A stretch of 64,000 nucleotides of DNA. Source: PALSA-505 sp963702235 (GTDB taxonomy: Bacteria > Actinomycetota > Actinomycetes > Streptosporangiales > Streptosporangiaceae). Made by a program: the position numbers and the translations under genes. The notes beneath the pieces are model-generated. The model did no database searches. It saw only the letters and a list, made by a program, of their open reading frames with translations, and was not told the DNA's origin. Where the stretch lies: contig CAVPBZ010000018.1 of the NCBI GenBank assembly GCA_963702235.1, forward strand, positions 1-64,000. The letters are read 5' to 3'. The first letter of the stretch is position 1, and each line of letters begins with the position of its first letter. Shown here one piece after another: positions 18,941 to 27,519 of this stretch.

Positions 18941-19020
18941 GAAACAATCGCGAAATATGAATGTCTAGGTCCGCCACCTTGGTTACCGCGCACGTAACGA
19001 ACCGGAAATAGGGCTGAAAC
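18941..19020 (+). promoter_or_regulatory. GlnR-like nitrogen control sites upstream of amt
   Basis: The actinomycete GlnR consensus is gTnAc-n6-GaAAc repeats. Here GTTAC (18982), GTAAC (18994), GAAAT (19005) and GAAAC (19016) follow, the last three spaced by exactly six bases. An earlier GAAAC (18941) and GAAAT (18952) are also six apart. They lie 120-200 bp before the amt start, a suitable position for nitrogen-limited activation. The match is by eye; binding is inferred. Confidence 0.55.
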
Positions 19021-19141
19021 CCGCCCATGGGAGACATAGAGCGTTGCTTAAGGACAGCGAAGCGGCCGTCCGGGGGTACCCAGGGCGCCCGCGGCTCTGA
19101 GCCCCCGGGATGGTTCCTTCACGGCCCCCGTTGGAGGCGAA

Positions 19142-20566
19142 GTGAATCCATATCCGAGCTGGCTCAGTCCCGGGGACAACGCGTGGCAGCTCACGGCTGC
19201 GACGCTCGTCGGCCTGATGAGCATCCCGGCCCTCGCTGTTCTCTACGGCGGCCTGGTCCAGCGCAAGTGGGCGATGAACACCGTGCTCATGGTGTTCGCG
19301 ACGTTCTGCCTCACGCTCATCGCCTGGGTCCTCTGGGCCTTCAAGATGGGATTCGGCACGCCGTGGATCCACACGTTCGTCGGCCATCCGGGCTCGATAC
19401 TCGGGCCCAACGGCGAAACGGGACGTGCGGTCATCCCGCTGCTGGTCGGGCTGATGCCCAAGTTCCGGTTCTCCGAATCGTCGCTGGCTTACTTCCAGTT
19501 CGTGTTCGCGGCGATCACCCCGATCCTGTTCATTGGCAGCGTGATCGGCCGGATCAAGTTCAACGTCTGGATGATCTTCGTGCCGCTGTGGATCACCTTC
19601 GCCTACGCGGTCAACGCGTTCCTGCTGTGGGGCGGCGGTTACTGGGCCGGCAAGGGCGCGCTGGACTTCAGTGGCGGCTACGTGATTCACCTCGCGGCCG
19701 GCGTCTCCGGCTTCGTCGCCGCTGCCGTCGTCGGCCCGCGGCTCAAACGCGACCGCGATCGCGCGATACCGAACAACCTGCTCTTCGTGGCGGTGGGCGC
19801 GGGCATCCTGTGGCTCGGCTGGAACGGGTTCAACGGCGGTGACCCGTACTTCGCGGGCGCGGACGCCGCCTCCGCCGTGGTCAACACGAACCTCGCCACC
19901 GCCGTCGCCATGATGGTCTGGATCGTCATGGACATGTCGCTGGGCAAGGAGAAGAAGGCGACCTTCCTCGGCGGCGTCAACGGCATGATCTGCGGCCTGG
20001 TCGGCATCACGCCGGCGGCCGGTTACGTGAACGGCTACGGCGCGATCGTGATCGGCGTCGTCTGCTCGGCGATCGTCTGGTTCGCGTGGACCTACCTGCC
20101 CCGGTACGTGTGGCCGTTCAACAAGGTGGACGACGCGCTCGGCGTCGTCTACACCCACGGCATCGCCGGCCTGTTCGGCGGCCTGCTGGTCGGCCTGCTC
20201 GCCGACCCCAAGATGATCGTGTACCTCGGGATCGGCAAGAACCCGTCGTCCGCGGGCGCGGGCTTGTTCTACGGCCACCCGAAGCAGCTGGCCATCCAGG
20301 CCGGCGCGGCGCTGACCATCATCATCTGGGACGGCGTCGTCACCTTCCTGATCCTGCGCGGGATCGGCCTGTTCATGAAGCTGCGGATACCCGATGCGGA
20401 CCTGGAGATCGGCGACGTGGCCGTGCACGGCGAAGAGGTCTACCCGTCCGAGGACCTGATCCGGGTCGGGGCCAGCCACGCGTCGGCGGTGGACAGGGCG
20501 CCGTACCCCGCCGACCGCGCGCCCGGCGAGGGGCGTGAGCCCGAGCGGGTGCCGCGCGAGGAATAG
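19142..20566 (+). CDS. amt: Ammonium transporter
   Basis: A 474-residue Amt/Mep/Rh-family channel with about eleven membrane helices moving ammonium across the plasma membrane. The twin pore histidines are in GGYVIHLAAGVSG and VYTHGIAGLFGG. Other family segments are WLGWNGFNGG and AAGYVNGYGAIVIG. The cytoplasmic C-terminal tail is longer than usual and ends in charged residues. GTG start at 19142 behind GGAGG. Unlike many actinobacterial amtB genes it is not followed by glnK or glnD; a strong hairpin follows instead. GlnR-like boxes upstream suggest induction under nitrogen limitation. Confidence 0.93.
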   Translation: MNPYPSWLSPGDNAWQLTAATLVGLMSIPALAVLYGGLVQRKWAMNTVLMVFATFCLTLIAWVLWAFKMGFGTPWIHTFVGHPGSILGPNGETGRAVIPLLVGLMPKFRFSESSLAYFQFVFAAITPILFIGSVIGRIKFNVWMIFVPLWITFAYAVNAFLLWGGGYWAGKGALDFSGGYVIHLAAGVSGFVAAAVVGPRLKRDRDRAIPNNLLFVAVGAGILWLGWNGFNGGDPYFAGADAASAVVNTNLATAVAMMVWIVMDMSLGKEKKATFLGGVNGMICGLVGITPAAGYVNGYGAIVIGVVCSAIVWFAWTYLPRYVWPFNKVDDALGVVYTHGIAGLFGGLLVGLLADPKMIVYLGIGKNPSSAGAGLFYGHPKQLAIQAGAALTIIIWDGVVTFLILRGIGLFMKLRIPDADLEIGDVAVHGEEVYPSEDLIRVGASHASAVDRAPYPADRAPGEGREPERVPREE

Positions 20567-20671
20567 CCCCAGCCGAGTCGGCCCGACATTAGCGAGTAAG
20601 TCAATCGGAAATATTGACAAACGTTTCGGGGCGTGACAGCCTGAGAGCGGCTCTGGAGAGGCCGTAGCTGA

Positions 20672-20709
20672 GCGGGTGACCGCAACCCATCCAGGTTGCG
20701 GTCACCCGC
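20672..20709. terminator. Bidirectional hairpin between convergent genes
   Basis: A perfect 16-bp stem, GCGGGTGACCGCAACC paired with GGTTGCGGTCACCCGC, around the loop CATCCA. It lies between the 3' ends of amt and the DUF4387 gene. No T-run follows, so termination would depend on stem strength, as is common in high-GC actinobacteria. Confidence 0.75.
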
Positions 20710-20761
20710 CGCTGTGCGGGCCGGGCGTCCGCGGGGGCACGTCCGGGCGCTGCCCTCGCCG

Positions 20762-21124
20762 CTATCCGCCGTCAGCGGCACCGCCGGGAAGCGCTCGCGT
20801 CCCGGCCGGGATGCGCAGGCCGGCCAGCGGGACGTGCTGCTGGCCGGCATGCAGGTCGCGGTCGGTGAAGCTGCCCGCCGTGACCGGCCGGGGGAACGAG
20901 ATCTTCACGGCCAGGATGTCCGGCAGCTCGAAGTACTTCACGGTTTCGGGGTCAACCCGGTAGAGGCGGCCGACCGCCTGCCGGGACAGGGCGGCGGAGC
21001 CGGTGACGAAGCGGTAATCGGCCCGGCTGGCGAAGAAGATGTCCAGGGTGATCCAGAACGGCCCGGCGTTCTTGGACCGGACCTGGCTGGCCAGCTCGCC
21101 CAGGGTGAACGTCTGCTCAGGCAC
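20762..21124 (-). CDS. DUF4387 protein
   Basis: A 120-residue protein with the DUF4387 pattern: LGELASQVRSKNAGPFWITLDIFF at the start, LYRVDPETVKYFELPDILAVKISFPRP in the middle and DLHAGQQHVPLAGL near the end. DUF4387 genes commonly travel with AtuA-family (DUF1446) genes, as here, where the GTG start overlaps the AtuA stop. Biochemical function is not established; the pair probably act together on an acyclic acid or its CoA derivative. Last gene of the operon before the bidirectional hairpin. Confidence 0.85.
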   Translation of the reverse strand: MPEQTFTLGELASQVRSKNAGPFWITLDIFFASRADYRFVTGSAALSRQAVGRLYRVDPETVKYFELPDILAVKISFPRPVTAGSFTDRDLHAGQQHVPLAGLRIPAGTRALPGGAADGG

Positions 21125-22508
21125 CGGTGACCTCGCTGAGTTCGGTCCGGAACAGGTCGGTCCCGCTGCCCAGCTCGAGCACGTGGTTCAGCACGAACTC
21201 ATACGACGCGCCCCGCTCGATTTCGGCGGGCGAGGTGGCGAACGCGAAGCTCGGCAGGTAGTCCATGCCGGGCAGCGGCAGGTGCAGCAGCAGCGGGTTG
21301 GCCGTCTTGGCGATCGCGGTGGCCGCCTGCTGGCTGGCCGTCCGCACCTTGAACAGCAGGCCGACCTCCCGGGGCGGCCCGGCGCTGTCTTCCAGCGGCC
21401 CGAGCACCGCGTCGGCCCCGTAGCAGTGCAGGGCAAGCTCGTAGTCGGCCGGGCCCAGGTCGAGGGTGGCGCGGATCCGGTCAGCCAGGACGCCGCGCAG
21501 CCGCCCCAGCCACACATCCAGGCTGGCGAGAATGCCCGGGTCGCGGAGGCCGACGAGGGAGATCGTCTCGTATCCGGCGAGCCGTGCTCCCTCCAGCTTC
21601 GCGGTGGGATGCGGGGCGGGCTCGAACGCCGAGCCCTCGACCCGCACGGTCCGCTCGTCGACCGCGGTGTAGCTGGCCGCCGAGGTGTCGAGGGCGCCGG
21701 GCGGCTCGAGCAGGAGGAACGGGTCGGCGTTCTCGTACAGCATGTGCGCGGCGACGGAAGCCGGCGTGCAGGCGGCTTCCGGGGCGAGCGGGGTGACGCT
21801 GAAACCAGCGCCGTCGATGCGCACGAAGACCCCGCCCGCGGTGGGGTCGGTGGTGCACTGGCCGCCGCACTCGACGGTCTTAGCCGCATGCCAGGCGGGG
21901 CCGGCGGGCAGGCCGTGGATGCGGGCCACCGCCGCGACCATCGACGTGTCGGTGGCCCGGCCGGCCAGCACGACCTCCGCGCCCGCGTGCAGCGCGGCGA
22001 CGATCGGGTCGTGGCCCATCAGCGCCACGATGTGCGAGCAGGACCGGACGGCCTCGGCGCTGAGGTCTCCCATCGGCGGCAGGCCCCGGACCCGGCCGCG
22101 GTCGATGGCGGCGACCACCGTGGCGGCGTCGAGCTCGCTGTAAATGCGGGCCAGCCGGAACGACAGCCGGTCGGCCGCCGCGATCCTGGCGGCGATCGCG
22201 GCCACCCAGTCGACGCCAGCATCGGTCCCGGCCGTGCCGCAGCTGCCGACGATCAGCGGGATCCGGTTCTCGCGCGCTGCGACCAGCAGGATCCGGAGAT
22301 CCCGCTCGACCGCCGCGGCGTCTGACTTCGAGACTCCGGCCCCCAGGTAGTACGGGCCGGAGTCGGTGGAGCCGCCGTCGATGGCGATCGCCGTCGCCCC
22401 CATCGCGATGCCGCGCTTGACCGACTCGGCGGTGAAGCCCCCGCCCAGCATCCCGCTGGGAAAGATGATGCCGACGCCTTGCTCAGAAGCGGAGTCAGTA
22501 ACGGACAT
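21117..22508 (-). CDS. AtuA-family (DUF1446) protein
   Basis: About 463 residues of the acyclic terpene utilisation AtuA family. Characteristic segments are FPSGMLGGGF near the N-terminus, AIDGGSTDSGPYYLG, IVGSCGTAGTDAGVDW, VLAGRATDTSMVA and ECGGQCTTDPTAGG. AtuA takes part in citronellol/geraniol breakdown in Pseudomonas, but its exact reaction is unclear, and many homologues sit in other acid-catabolism clusters. The ATG at 22508 follows GGGAG and is preferred over the in-frame upstream start at 22544. It lies 69 bp after the ABC ATPase gene in the same direction, linking uptake to catabolism. Confidence 0.85.
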   Translation of the reverse strand: MSVTDSASEQGVGIIFPSGMLGGGFTAESVKRGIAMGATAIAIDGGSTDSGPYYLGAGVSKSDAAAVERDLRILLVAARENRIPLIVGSCGTAGTDAGVDWVAAIAARIAAADRLSFRLARIYSELDAATVVAAIDRGRVRGLPPMGDLSAEAVRSCSHIVALMGHDPIVAALHAGAEVVLAGRATDTSMVAAVARIHGLPAGPAWHAAKTVECGGQCTTDPTAGGVFVRIDGAGFSVTPLAPEAACTPASVAAHMLYENADPFLLLEPPGALDTSAASYTAVDERTVRVEGSAFEPAPHPTAKLEGARLAGYETISLVGLRDPGILASLDVWLGRLRGVLADRIRATLDLGPADYELALHCYGADAVLGPLEDSAGPPREVGLLFKVRTASQQAATAIAKTANPLLLHLPLPGMDYLPSFAFATSPAEIERGASYEFVLNHVLELGSGTDLFRTELSEVTGA

Positions 22509-22577
22509 GGCCGTAGCTCCCTCGGGGGTTGCGGACGTGGGCACGGAAACTGCGGCGCGGCCAGAGCCGGGCAGGCG

Positions 22578-23682
22578 TCACGACGGGAGGACCCGGCAGG
22601 CGGACGGGGGGATCCGCACCGTGACCGCGGGGCCGGCGAAGGACCGTGCGTCGGTGACGGTGAGCGCCAGCCCGCCGGCGTCCAGCTCATAGAGGTAGTG
22701 GTCACCGAGGAACGAGACCGTGCGGACCTCGGCGGGATAGATGTTCTCCCCGGCCCCGTTCTCCCCGGTGGCGGTATCGCCGGTCGCGGCATCGCCGCCG
22801 TCGAGCTCGATCGCCTCCGGCCGCACGGCGAGCTGCACCTCGTCGCCGGCCGCGAGGTCCTCGCCCGCGACTATGATCGGCTGCCCGTTCGCGCCCAGGG
22901 CCAGCTCAGTGTGGCCGGCCGAGGTGGCGGTGACGGTCCGCGCGGTCAGGACGTTGCAATGGCCGAGGAACTCGGCAACGAACCGGGTCGGCCAGGCGGT
23001 AGATGTCCTCGGGGGGGCCGACCTGCAGCACCGACCCTTCGTTCATGACCACGATCCGGTCGCTGAGGCTGAGCGCCTCGTCCTGGTCGTGCGTGACGAA
23101 CAGCGTCGTCAGCCCCAGCTCACTCTGCAGGTGCTTGAGCCAGGTCCTGGCCCGCTCCCGCAGCTTGGCGTCGAGGTTGGAGAACGGCTCGTCGAGCAGC
23201 AGCACCGCCGGCGAGTACACCAGCGCCCGGGCGAGCGCCACCCGCTGCTGCTGGCCGCCGGACAGCTCATGCGGGTACCGCCCGGCGTAATCGGCCAGCT
23301 CGACCAGCTCCAGGGTCTCCAGCACCCGGCTGCGCACAGCGTCCTTCTTCATCCGGCGGATCTTCAGCGGGAACGCGACGTTGCCGAACACCGTCAGGTG
23401 CGGCCAGATCGCATAAGACTGGAACACCATCCCCAGGTTCCGCTCCTCGGCCGCCAGGAACACCTTCCTCGCCTGGTGGAAGAAGACCCGGTCCCCGCAG
23501 GAGACCGTGCCCTGGTCAGGACGCTGGAAGCCGGCGATCGACATCAGCGTCGTGGTCTTCCCGCACCCGCTGGGTCCCAGCAGGGTCAGGAACTCCTTGT
23601 CGCGCACGCTGAAGCTGACGTCGTTCAGCGCGCGCTCCTGGCCGAACGTCTTGGTCAGCCCCTGAACGGTGATCTCAGGCAT
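22578..23682 (-). pseudogene. FbpC/PotA-type ABC ATPase with one frameshift
   Basis: The nucleotide-binding domain is intact: Walker A GPSGCGKTT, Q-loop FQSYAIWPH, signature LSGGQQQRVALARAL, Walker B AVLLLDEPFSNLD and switch His in FVTHDQDEA. Near 22990 one extra base changes the frame, so YRLA is followed out of frame by TRFVAEFLGHCNVLTAR and then a TOBE-like domain (VQLAVRPEAIEL, VRTVSFLGDHYLYEL) ending at 22578. As written, translation would stop soon after the ATPase core. A functional full-length protein is likely if the shift is a sequencing error. The start overlaps the permease stop by eight bases. Confidence 0.85.
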
Positions 23683-25447
23683 GCCGGCTCCCTCGTATCC
23701 GGGTGGCGAACAGTCGGCCCCCGACCGCGATGGCGACGATCGTTATCGCGACCTGCACCATGGCCAGTGCCGCCACCGGCCCGGTCGTGCCCTGCTGGGC
23801 GGCCTGCAGCATCGAGACGCCCATGATTTCGTGGCCGGGGGTGACGAGAAACAGGGCCGGGTCGTAGTCGTTGAGGATCGAGATGAACAGCAGGATGAAC
23901 GACACGAACAGGGCCGGCCGCAGGATCGGCAGGGTGATCCGGGTCATTGCCGTCCACCAGCTCGCGCCGCCGGAGCGGGCGGCATCGTCCAGCGAACTGC
24001 TGACCGTCGCGAATGCGGAGGACATCACGAAATACGCGAGCGTGAGCGACCGGATGCTGAGCGCGAGCATGATCCCCCAGATGCTGTTCCGCAGCGCGCT
24101 TCCCGGGGGATTGACCAGCAGGAACGTCCAGAAGAACCCGATCCCGATGATGATCCCGGGGATGGCCCGGGGGAACAGCATCAGGAAGGGCAGGGAGCGG
24201 CGCAGCCTGAACCTGGAGCGGTGCGCCACGGCTGTGGCCAGCGCGACGACCGCGGCGGTGATAACGGCGCCGATGACCGCGATCTCAATGGTGTTCTGGA
24301 TGGAGTGGGCGTACGTGCCCTGGCCGATCGTCTGCCAGTTGCCGAGGGTGAACAGGTGCCAGGGAGCGATGAGCGGAGTTAGCTGAGAGACGACCGAGGA
24401 CAGTGCGAGCGCAGCGATCGGGGCGAACGTCGTCGCCACCAGATACAGGCCGAGCAGCGCGCCGAACAGCACCCTCGGCAGCCTGCTTAGCTCGATCCCC
24501 CCCGTTGCCCTGCCCCTGCCCCCGGTCGAGACGAAGCGGGCCTGATCCCCGAGCAGCCTGCTGCGCAGCAGCAGGAGCAGGCACGCAGCCGCGAGCAGCA
24601 CCGTCGCTCCGGCGCTGACGACGGGCGGGTCCGGGGTGATCGCGCTTGACCAGGTGTTGTAGAGATAGCTGGCGATGAAGTCGTGGCCCTGCGGGGAGCC
24701 GAGCAGCAGCGGTATTCCGAGGGACTCGATCGACAGCGTGAAGACCAGCAGCCCGGCGTTGAGCAGTGCCGGGCGCAGCATGGGCACGGTGACCCGGGCC
24801 AGGGCCCGCAGCGGCGACGCGCCGACGCTGCGGGCGGAATTCTCCAGCGCCGGGTCGATCCCGGCCAGCGCGGCCTGGCAGACCAGGAAGACGACCGGCA
24901 CGGCGACCGCGGTACCCAGCACGGCCATGCCGGGCACGGTGGTCAGGTTGAACGGTATGTGCAGGGTCTGGCTGACGAAGTCGTGCGCGTACCCGCCGGG
25001 GCCGTAGAGCGCGTTCCAGCCGAGGATGAGGCCGAGCGGGGGAAGCAGGATCGGTGCGATGAGCAGCCGTGAATACACCCGGCGGCCGAGGACGTCGGTG
25101 CGGCTGCACAGGACGGCGAAGCCGCCGCCGAGCAGCACCGCGCAGGCCGTGGTGATGGCCGCGAACTCGAGCGTGTTCAGCGTGGCCGTCCGGAACGCGG
25201 GATCGGCGAACAGCTGCCGGTAGGCCGCCAGGGTGAAGACCCGCCCGGGTGTATAAAGCGGCTGGCTCTGCACCGACGCGTACACGAGCGGGAGGACCGG
25301 CGCTAGGACACAGACCAGCACGAGTGCCCAGATGGCGGCCTGGAGCCCGGTCTCGGGCACCAGGCGCCGCACCCGGCCGCGCTCAGTCGGCGCAGGGCCC
25401 GGCGGGCTGAGCGTCGCGACCGGGCCGGGCTCCGCTGGCGGACTCAC
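23675..25447 (-). CDS. Fused two-domain ABC importer permease (FbpB-type)
   Basis: A 590-residue permease with two six-helix BPD_transp_1 domains in tandem, the layout of FbpB and related Fe(III)/2-aminoethylphosphonate/thiamine importers. EAA-type loops that contact the ATPase are NSARSVGASPLRALARVTVPM (first half, ~210-230) and DDAARSGGASWWTAMTRITLPI (second half, ~495-515). It overlaps the binding-protein stop by four bases (ATGA). The fused form means a single gene supplies the whole membrane channel. Confidence 0.9.
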   Translation of the reverse strand: MSPPAEPGPVATLSPPGPAPTERGRVRRLVPETGLQAAIWALVLVCVLAPVLPLVYASVQSQPLYTPGRVFTLAAYRQLFADPAFRTATLNTLEFAAITTACAVLLGGGFAVLCSRTDVLGRRVYSRLLIAPILLPPLGLILGWNALYGPGGYAHDFVSQTLHIPFNLTTVPGMAVLGTAVAVPVVFLVCQAALAGIDPALENSARSVGASPLRALARVTVPMLRPALLNAGLLVFTLSIESLGIPLLLGSPQGHDFIASYLYNTWSSAITPDPPVVSAGATVLLAAACLLLLLRSRLLGDQARFVSTGGRGRATGGIELSRLPRVLFGALLGLYLVATTFAPIAALALSSVVSQLTPLIAPWHLFTLGNWQTIGQGTYAHSIQNTIEIAVIGAVITAAVVALATAVAHRSRFRLRRSLPFLMLFPRAIPGIIIGIGFFWTFLLVNPPGSALRNSIWGIMLALSIRSLTLAYFVMSSAFATVSSSLDDAARSGGASWWTAMTRITLPILRPALFVSFILLFISILNDYDPALFLVTPGHEIMGVSMLQAAQQGTTGPVAALAMVQVAITIVAIAVGGRLFATRIRGSRHA

Positions 25448-26568
25448 TGGTGGAACGCCTGGCGGAACCTGGCGGTGAACGCGGCCTGGCCGGCCGCCAC
25501 CTGCGCGCTGAACGGGGTCATGTAGGTGTGCTGCGCGCCGCCGACCGCCGCGTAGAGGGCCTTGAGCGTGTTCGGGCAGCCGCTGGCCGGGGTGAACGTG
25601 TTGCTGCTCGCCTCGAAGCCGGCATCACAGAGCACCTGCTGGCCCTGGTTGCTGAACACGAAGTCCAGGAACAGCTTCGCCGAGTCGGGGCTGGCCGCGC
25701 CCGCGGTGATCCCGATGCCCCGGGGGATCAGCGGAGTGAAGTCCTTGGTGTACTCCCATCCCAGCAGCTTGAGGTCGGCCGGAACGGTCTCGATCGGGCC
25801 GCGGGCGAGGCCGGACTCGAACACTCCGACTCCGTAGCCGCCCTGGCCGACGTCCTGGCCGATCACGTCCCCGTCTCCGACGGTCGTCGCCGTCTGGCCG
25901 AGCTTGGCCAGGGCCGCCCGGCCGTAGTTGTGCACGTATCCGTAGAACGCCGAGTAGCCGAAGCTGTTATTGATGGTGTAGGTCGCCACCTTGTATTTCC
26001 CCGCAATCGCGTCCGTGGCGATCTGCGCGATGGTCGTCGGCGGGGCCTGCCCCTTCAGCACGATCTTGTTGTAGATCGTGATCGCCGGGTCGGGCGAGAA
26101 GATGTAGAGCCCCTTGCCCTGCGTGATGAAGCCGGGGAAGCTCGAGATCCCGGTGGGCGTGAACGGCTGCAGGTACCCGTGCGCGACCGCTCCGGCCCAC
26201 AGGCCCGGGGCGCTGGCGACCAGGATGTCGGCCGACCGCGCGCCGGTCCCGTGCTCGGCGGCGTATTTCGAGAAAATGACGGGGTCCTCGTCATCGGTCG
26301 CGGTGACGTGGATCCAGGGGTACTTCGCCTGGAACGCTTTGGTGACCTGGTCCATCTGGGTGAGCAGCGCGTTGCTGTAGATCACCAGGCCCTTCTCGTG
26401 CTTCGAGCCCGCGATCAGCTGCGCCTGGGTCATCGGCGCCGAGGCAGCAGGTGAACCGGACCCCGACGAGCCCGGCGCACCCGAACTGCTGCAGGCGGCT
26501 GCGGTGACGATCAGCGAGGCGGCGGCTGCCGCGAACACGGCCGGGCGGTACCAGCGAAGAGCCAGCAT
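25444..26568 (-). CDS. ABC substrate-binding lipoprotein (AfuA/FbpA-like)
   Basis: A 374-residue extracytoplasmic solute receptor. The signal peptide ends in a lipobox (TAAAC, Cys about 26), followed by a Ser/Gly/Pro linker. The mature protein begins EKGLVIYSNALLTQMDQVTKAFQAK, the periplasmic-binding fold of the iron/AEP group; DILVASAPGLW and IPRGIGITAGAASPDSAKLFLDFVFSNQGQ are typical. The tyrosine pair that binds Fe(III) in FbpA is not obvious, and the operon encodes AtuA/DUF4387 enzymes, so an organic ligand is more likely than iron. First gene of the operon, with a GntR-type operator 26 bp upstream. Confidence 0.88.
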   Translation of the reverse strand: MLALRWYRPAVFAAAAASLIVTAAACSSSGAPGSSGSGSPAASAPMTQAQLIAGSKHEKGLVIYSNALLTQMDQVTKAFQAKYPWIHVTATDDEDPVIFSKYAAEHGTGARSADILVASAPGLWAGAVAHGYLQPFTPTGISSFPGFITQGKGLYIFSPDPAITIYNKIVLKGQAPPTTIAQIATDAIAGKYKVATYTINNSFGYSAFYGYVHNYGRAALAKLGQTATTVGDGDVIGQDVGQGGYGVGVFESGLARGPIETVPADLKLLGWEYTKDFTPLIPRGIGITAGAASPDSAKLFLDFVFSNQGQQVLCDAGFEASSNTFTPASGCPNTLKALYAAVGGAQHTYMTPFSAQVAAGQAAFTARFRQAFHQ

Positions 26569-26593
26569 GTTCTTCTCCTATGGAAGATGGTAA

Positions 26594-26609
26594 ATCTGCT
26601 ATAGCAACT
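26594..26609. promoter_or_regulatory. Operator for the GntR regulator upstream of the transport operon
   Basis: ATCTGCTATAGCAACT here shares the core ATCTGCTATAGCA with the perfect palindrome in front of the regulator gene at 27397-27416. The position, 26 bp from the binding-protein start, suits repression by blocking RNA polymerase or the initiation region. Confidence 0.7.
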
Positions 26610-26653
26610 GAGAGCACGAGAAGTGTTACGCACCGTATTCACCGGCCCGGTGT

Positions 26654-27382
26654 CTAGGGTTGCGCCGCTGCGGGCTGTGAGTTGCGCGTGGCGATGGCCA
26701 GGAACGCGTCGGCGCGAGCCGCACTGTGCCGCCGCATGGCCTTCTCGGCCGCCTGCCCGTCCCTGGCTTCGATGGCGGCCGCCACCCGGCGGTGCTGGGC
26801 CAGGCTGCGCTGCAGGCTGGCCAGATCCGGGTGCGAGTCAACCGCCCACCTGACCCGGAACGCCCAGTCGAACGCGGTTGCGGTGGAGATCATGTCGATC
26901 AGCGTCTGGGTGTGCGCGGCCTCGTCCACAAGCTGGTGAAATCCGCGGGTCACCGTCAGGATCTCCCGGACCTGGGACTCGGTCCAGCCGGACCGGGCGG
27001 CCAGTGCCTCCGCCCGGTCACACGCCTCGACGATGCGCTTGACCTCCGGCGCGGTGGCGCGCTCGGCCGCCAGCCGGGCGGCCACCCCGCGCAGGGCGAC
27101 CTCGATCCGGGAGAGCTCGTACAGCCGCGCCACCGAGGGCTCCGCCACCCGGATCGTGCGCACCGCGTCCCGCTCGATGAGCCGCTCGTGCTCCAGCCGC
27201 TGCAGCGCCTCCCGGACCGGGGTCGGGCTCACCCCCAGATGCTGGGCCAGGGCACGTTCGGTCACCCGCTGCCCCGGCTTGAGCTCGCCGGTCGTGATCT
27301 CCTCGCGCAGCGCGCGGTAGGCCTGGTCGGACAGCGTCGGCCCGGTGGTCAGCTTCCGCACGTCGTCAACACGTTCTGCCAC
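26654..27382 (-). CDS. GntR/FadR-family (FCD domain) transcriptional regulator
   Basis: A 242-residue regulator. The winged helix-turn-helix occupies residues ~15-80 (YRALREEITTGELKPGQRVTERALAQHLGVSPTPVREAL). An all-helical FCD ligand-binding domain follows, with metal/ligand residues likely in EVALRGVAARLA, FHQLVDEAAHTQ and LAQHRRVAAAI. It is read in the same direction as the ABC/AtuA operon downstream but has its own palindromic operator. The likely mode is repression relieved by an acidic metabolite of the imported compound. Confidence 0.9.
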   Translation of the reverse strand: MAERVDDVRKLTTGPTLSDQAYRALREEITTGELKPGQRVTERALAQHLGVSPTPVREALQRLEHERLIERDAVRTIRVAEPSVARLYELSRIEVALRGVAARLAAERATAPEVKRIVEACDRAEALAARSGWTESQVREILTVTRGFHQLVDEAAHTQTLIDMISTATAFDWAFRVRWAVDSHPDLASLQRSLAQHRRVAAAIEARDGQAAEKAMRRHSAARADAFLAIATRNSQPAAAQP

Positions 27383-27396
27383 GTAGACTCATTCCC

Positions 27397-27416
27397 TGAT
27401 CTGCTATAGCAGATCA
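27397..27416. promoter_or_regulatory. Perfect 20-bp palindrome, autoregulatory operator
   Basis: TGATCTGCTATAGCAGATCA is a perfect palindrome lying 14 bp upstream of the GntR gene start. Its core TCTGCTATAGCA recurs before the ABC operon at 26594. Two such matched sites in the only two likely promoters of the cluster strongly suggest a common regulator and autoregulation. Confidence 0.8.
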
Positions 27417-27519
27417 CAGTAGCGGGCCGGTTACATTGGTGTCAACATGTCGCGTCGGGGCCTTCTCCAGAGTTAGCGTGGCCGGGTGCGTTCTTGACCA
27501 GGCCGGGGCCGGCGCGGAA

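Noticed and set aside
20580..20710. Possible riboswitch between amt and the DUF4387 gene
   Set aside because: It lies at two 3' ends; a bidirectional terminator hairpin explains the structure.
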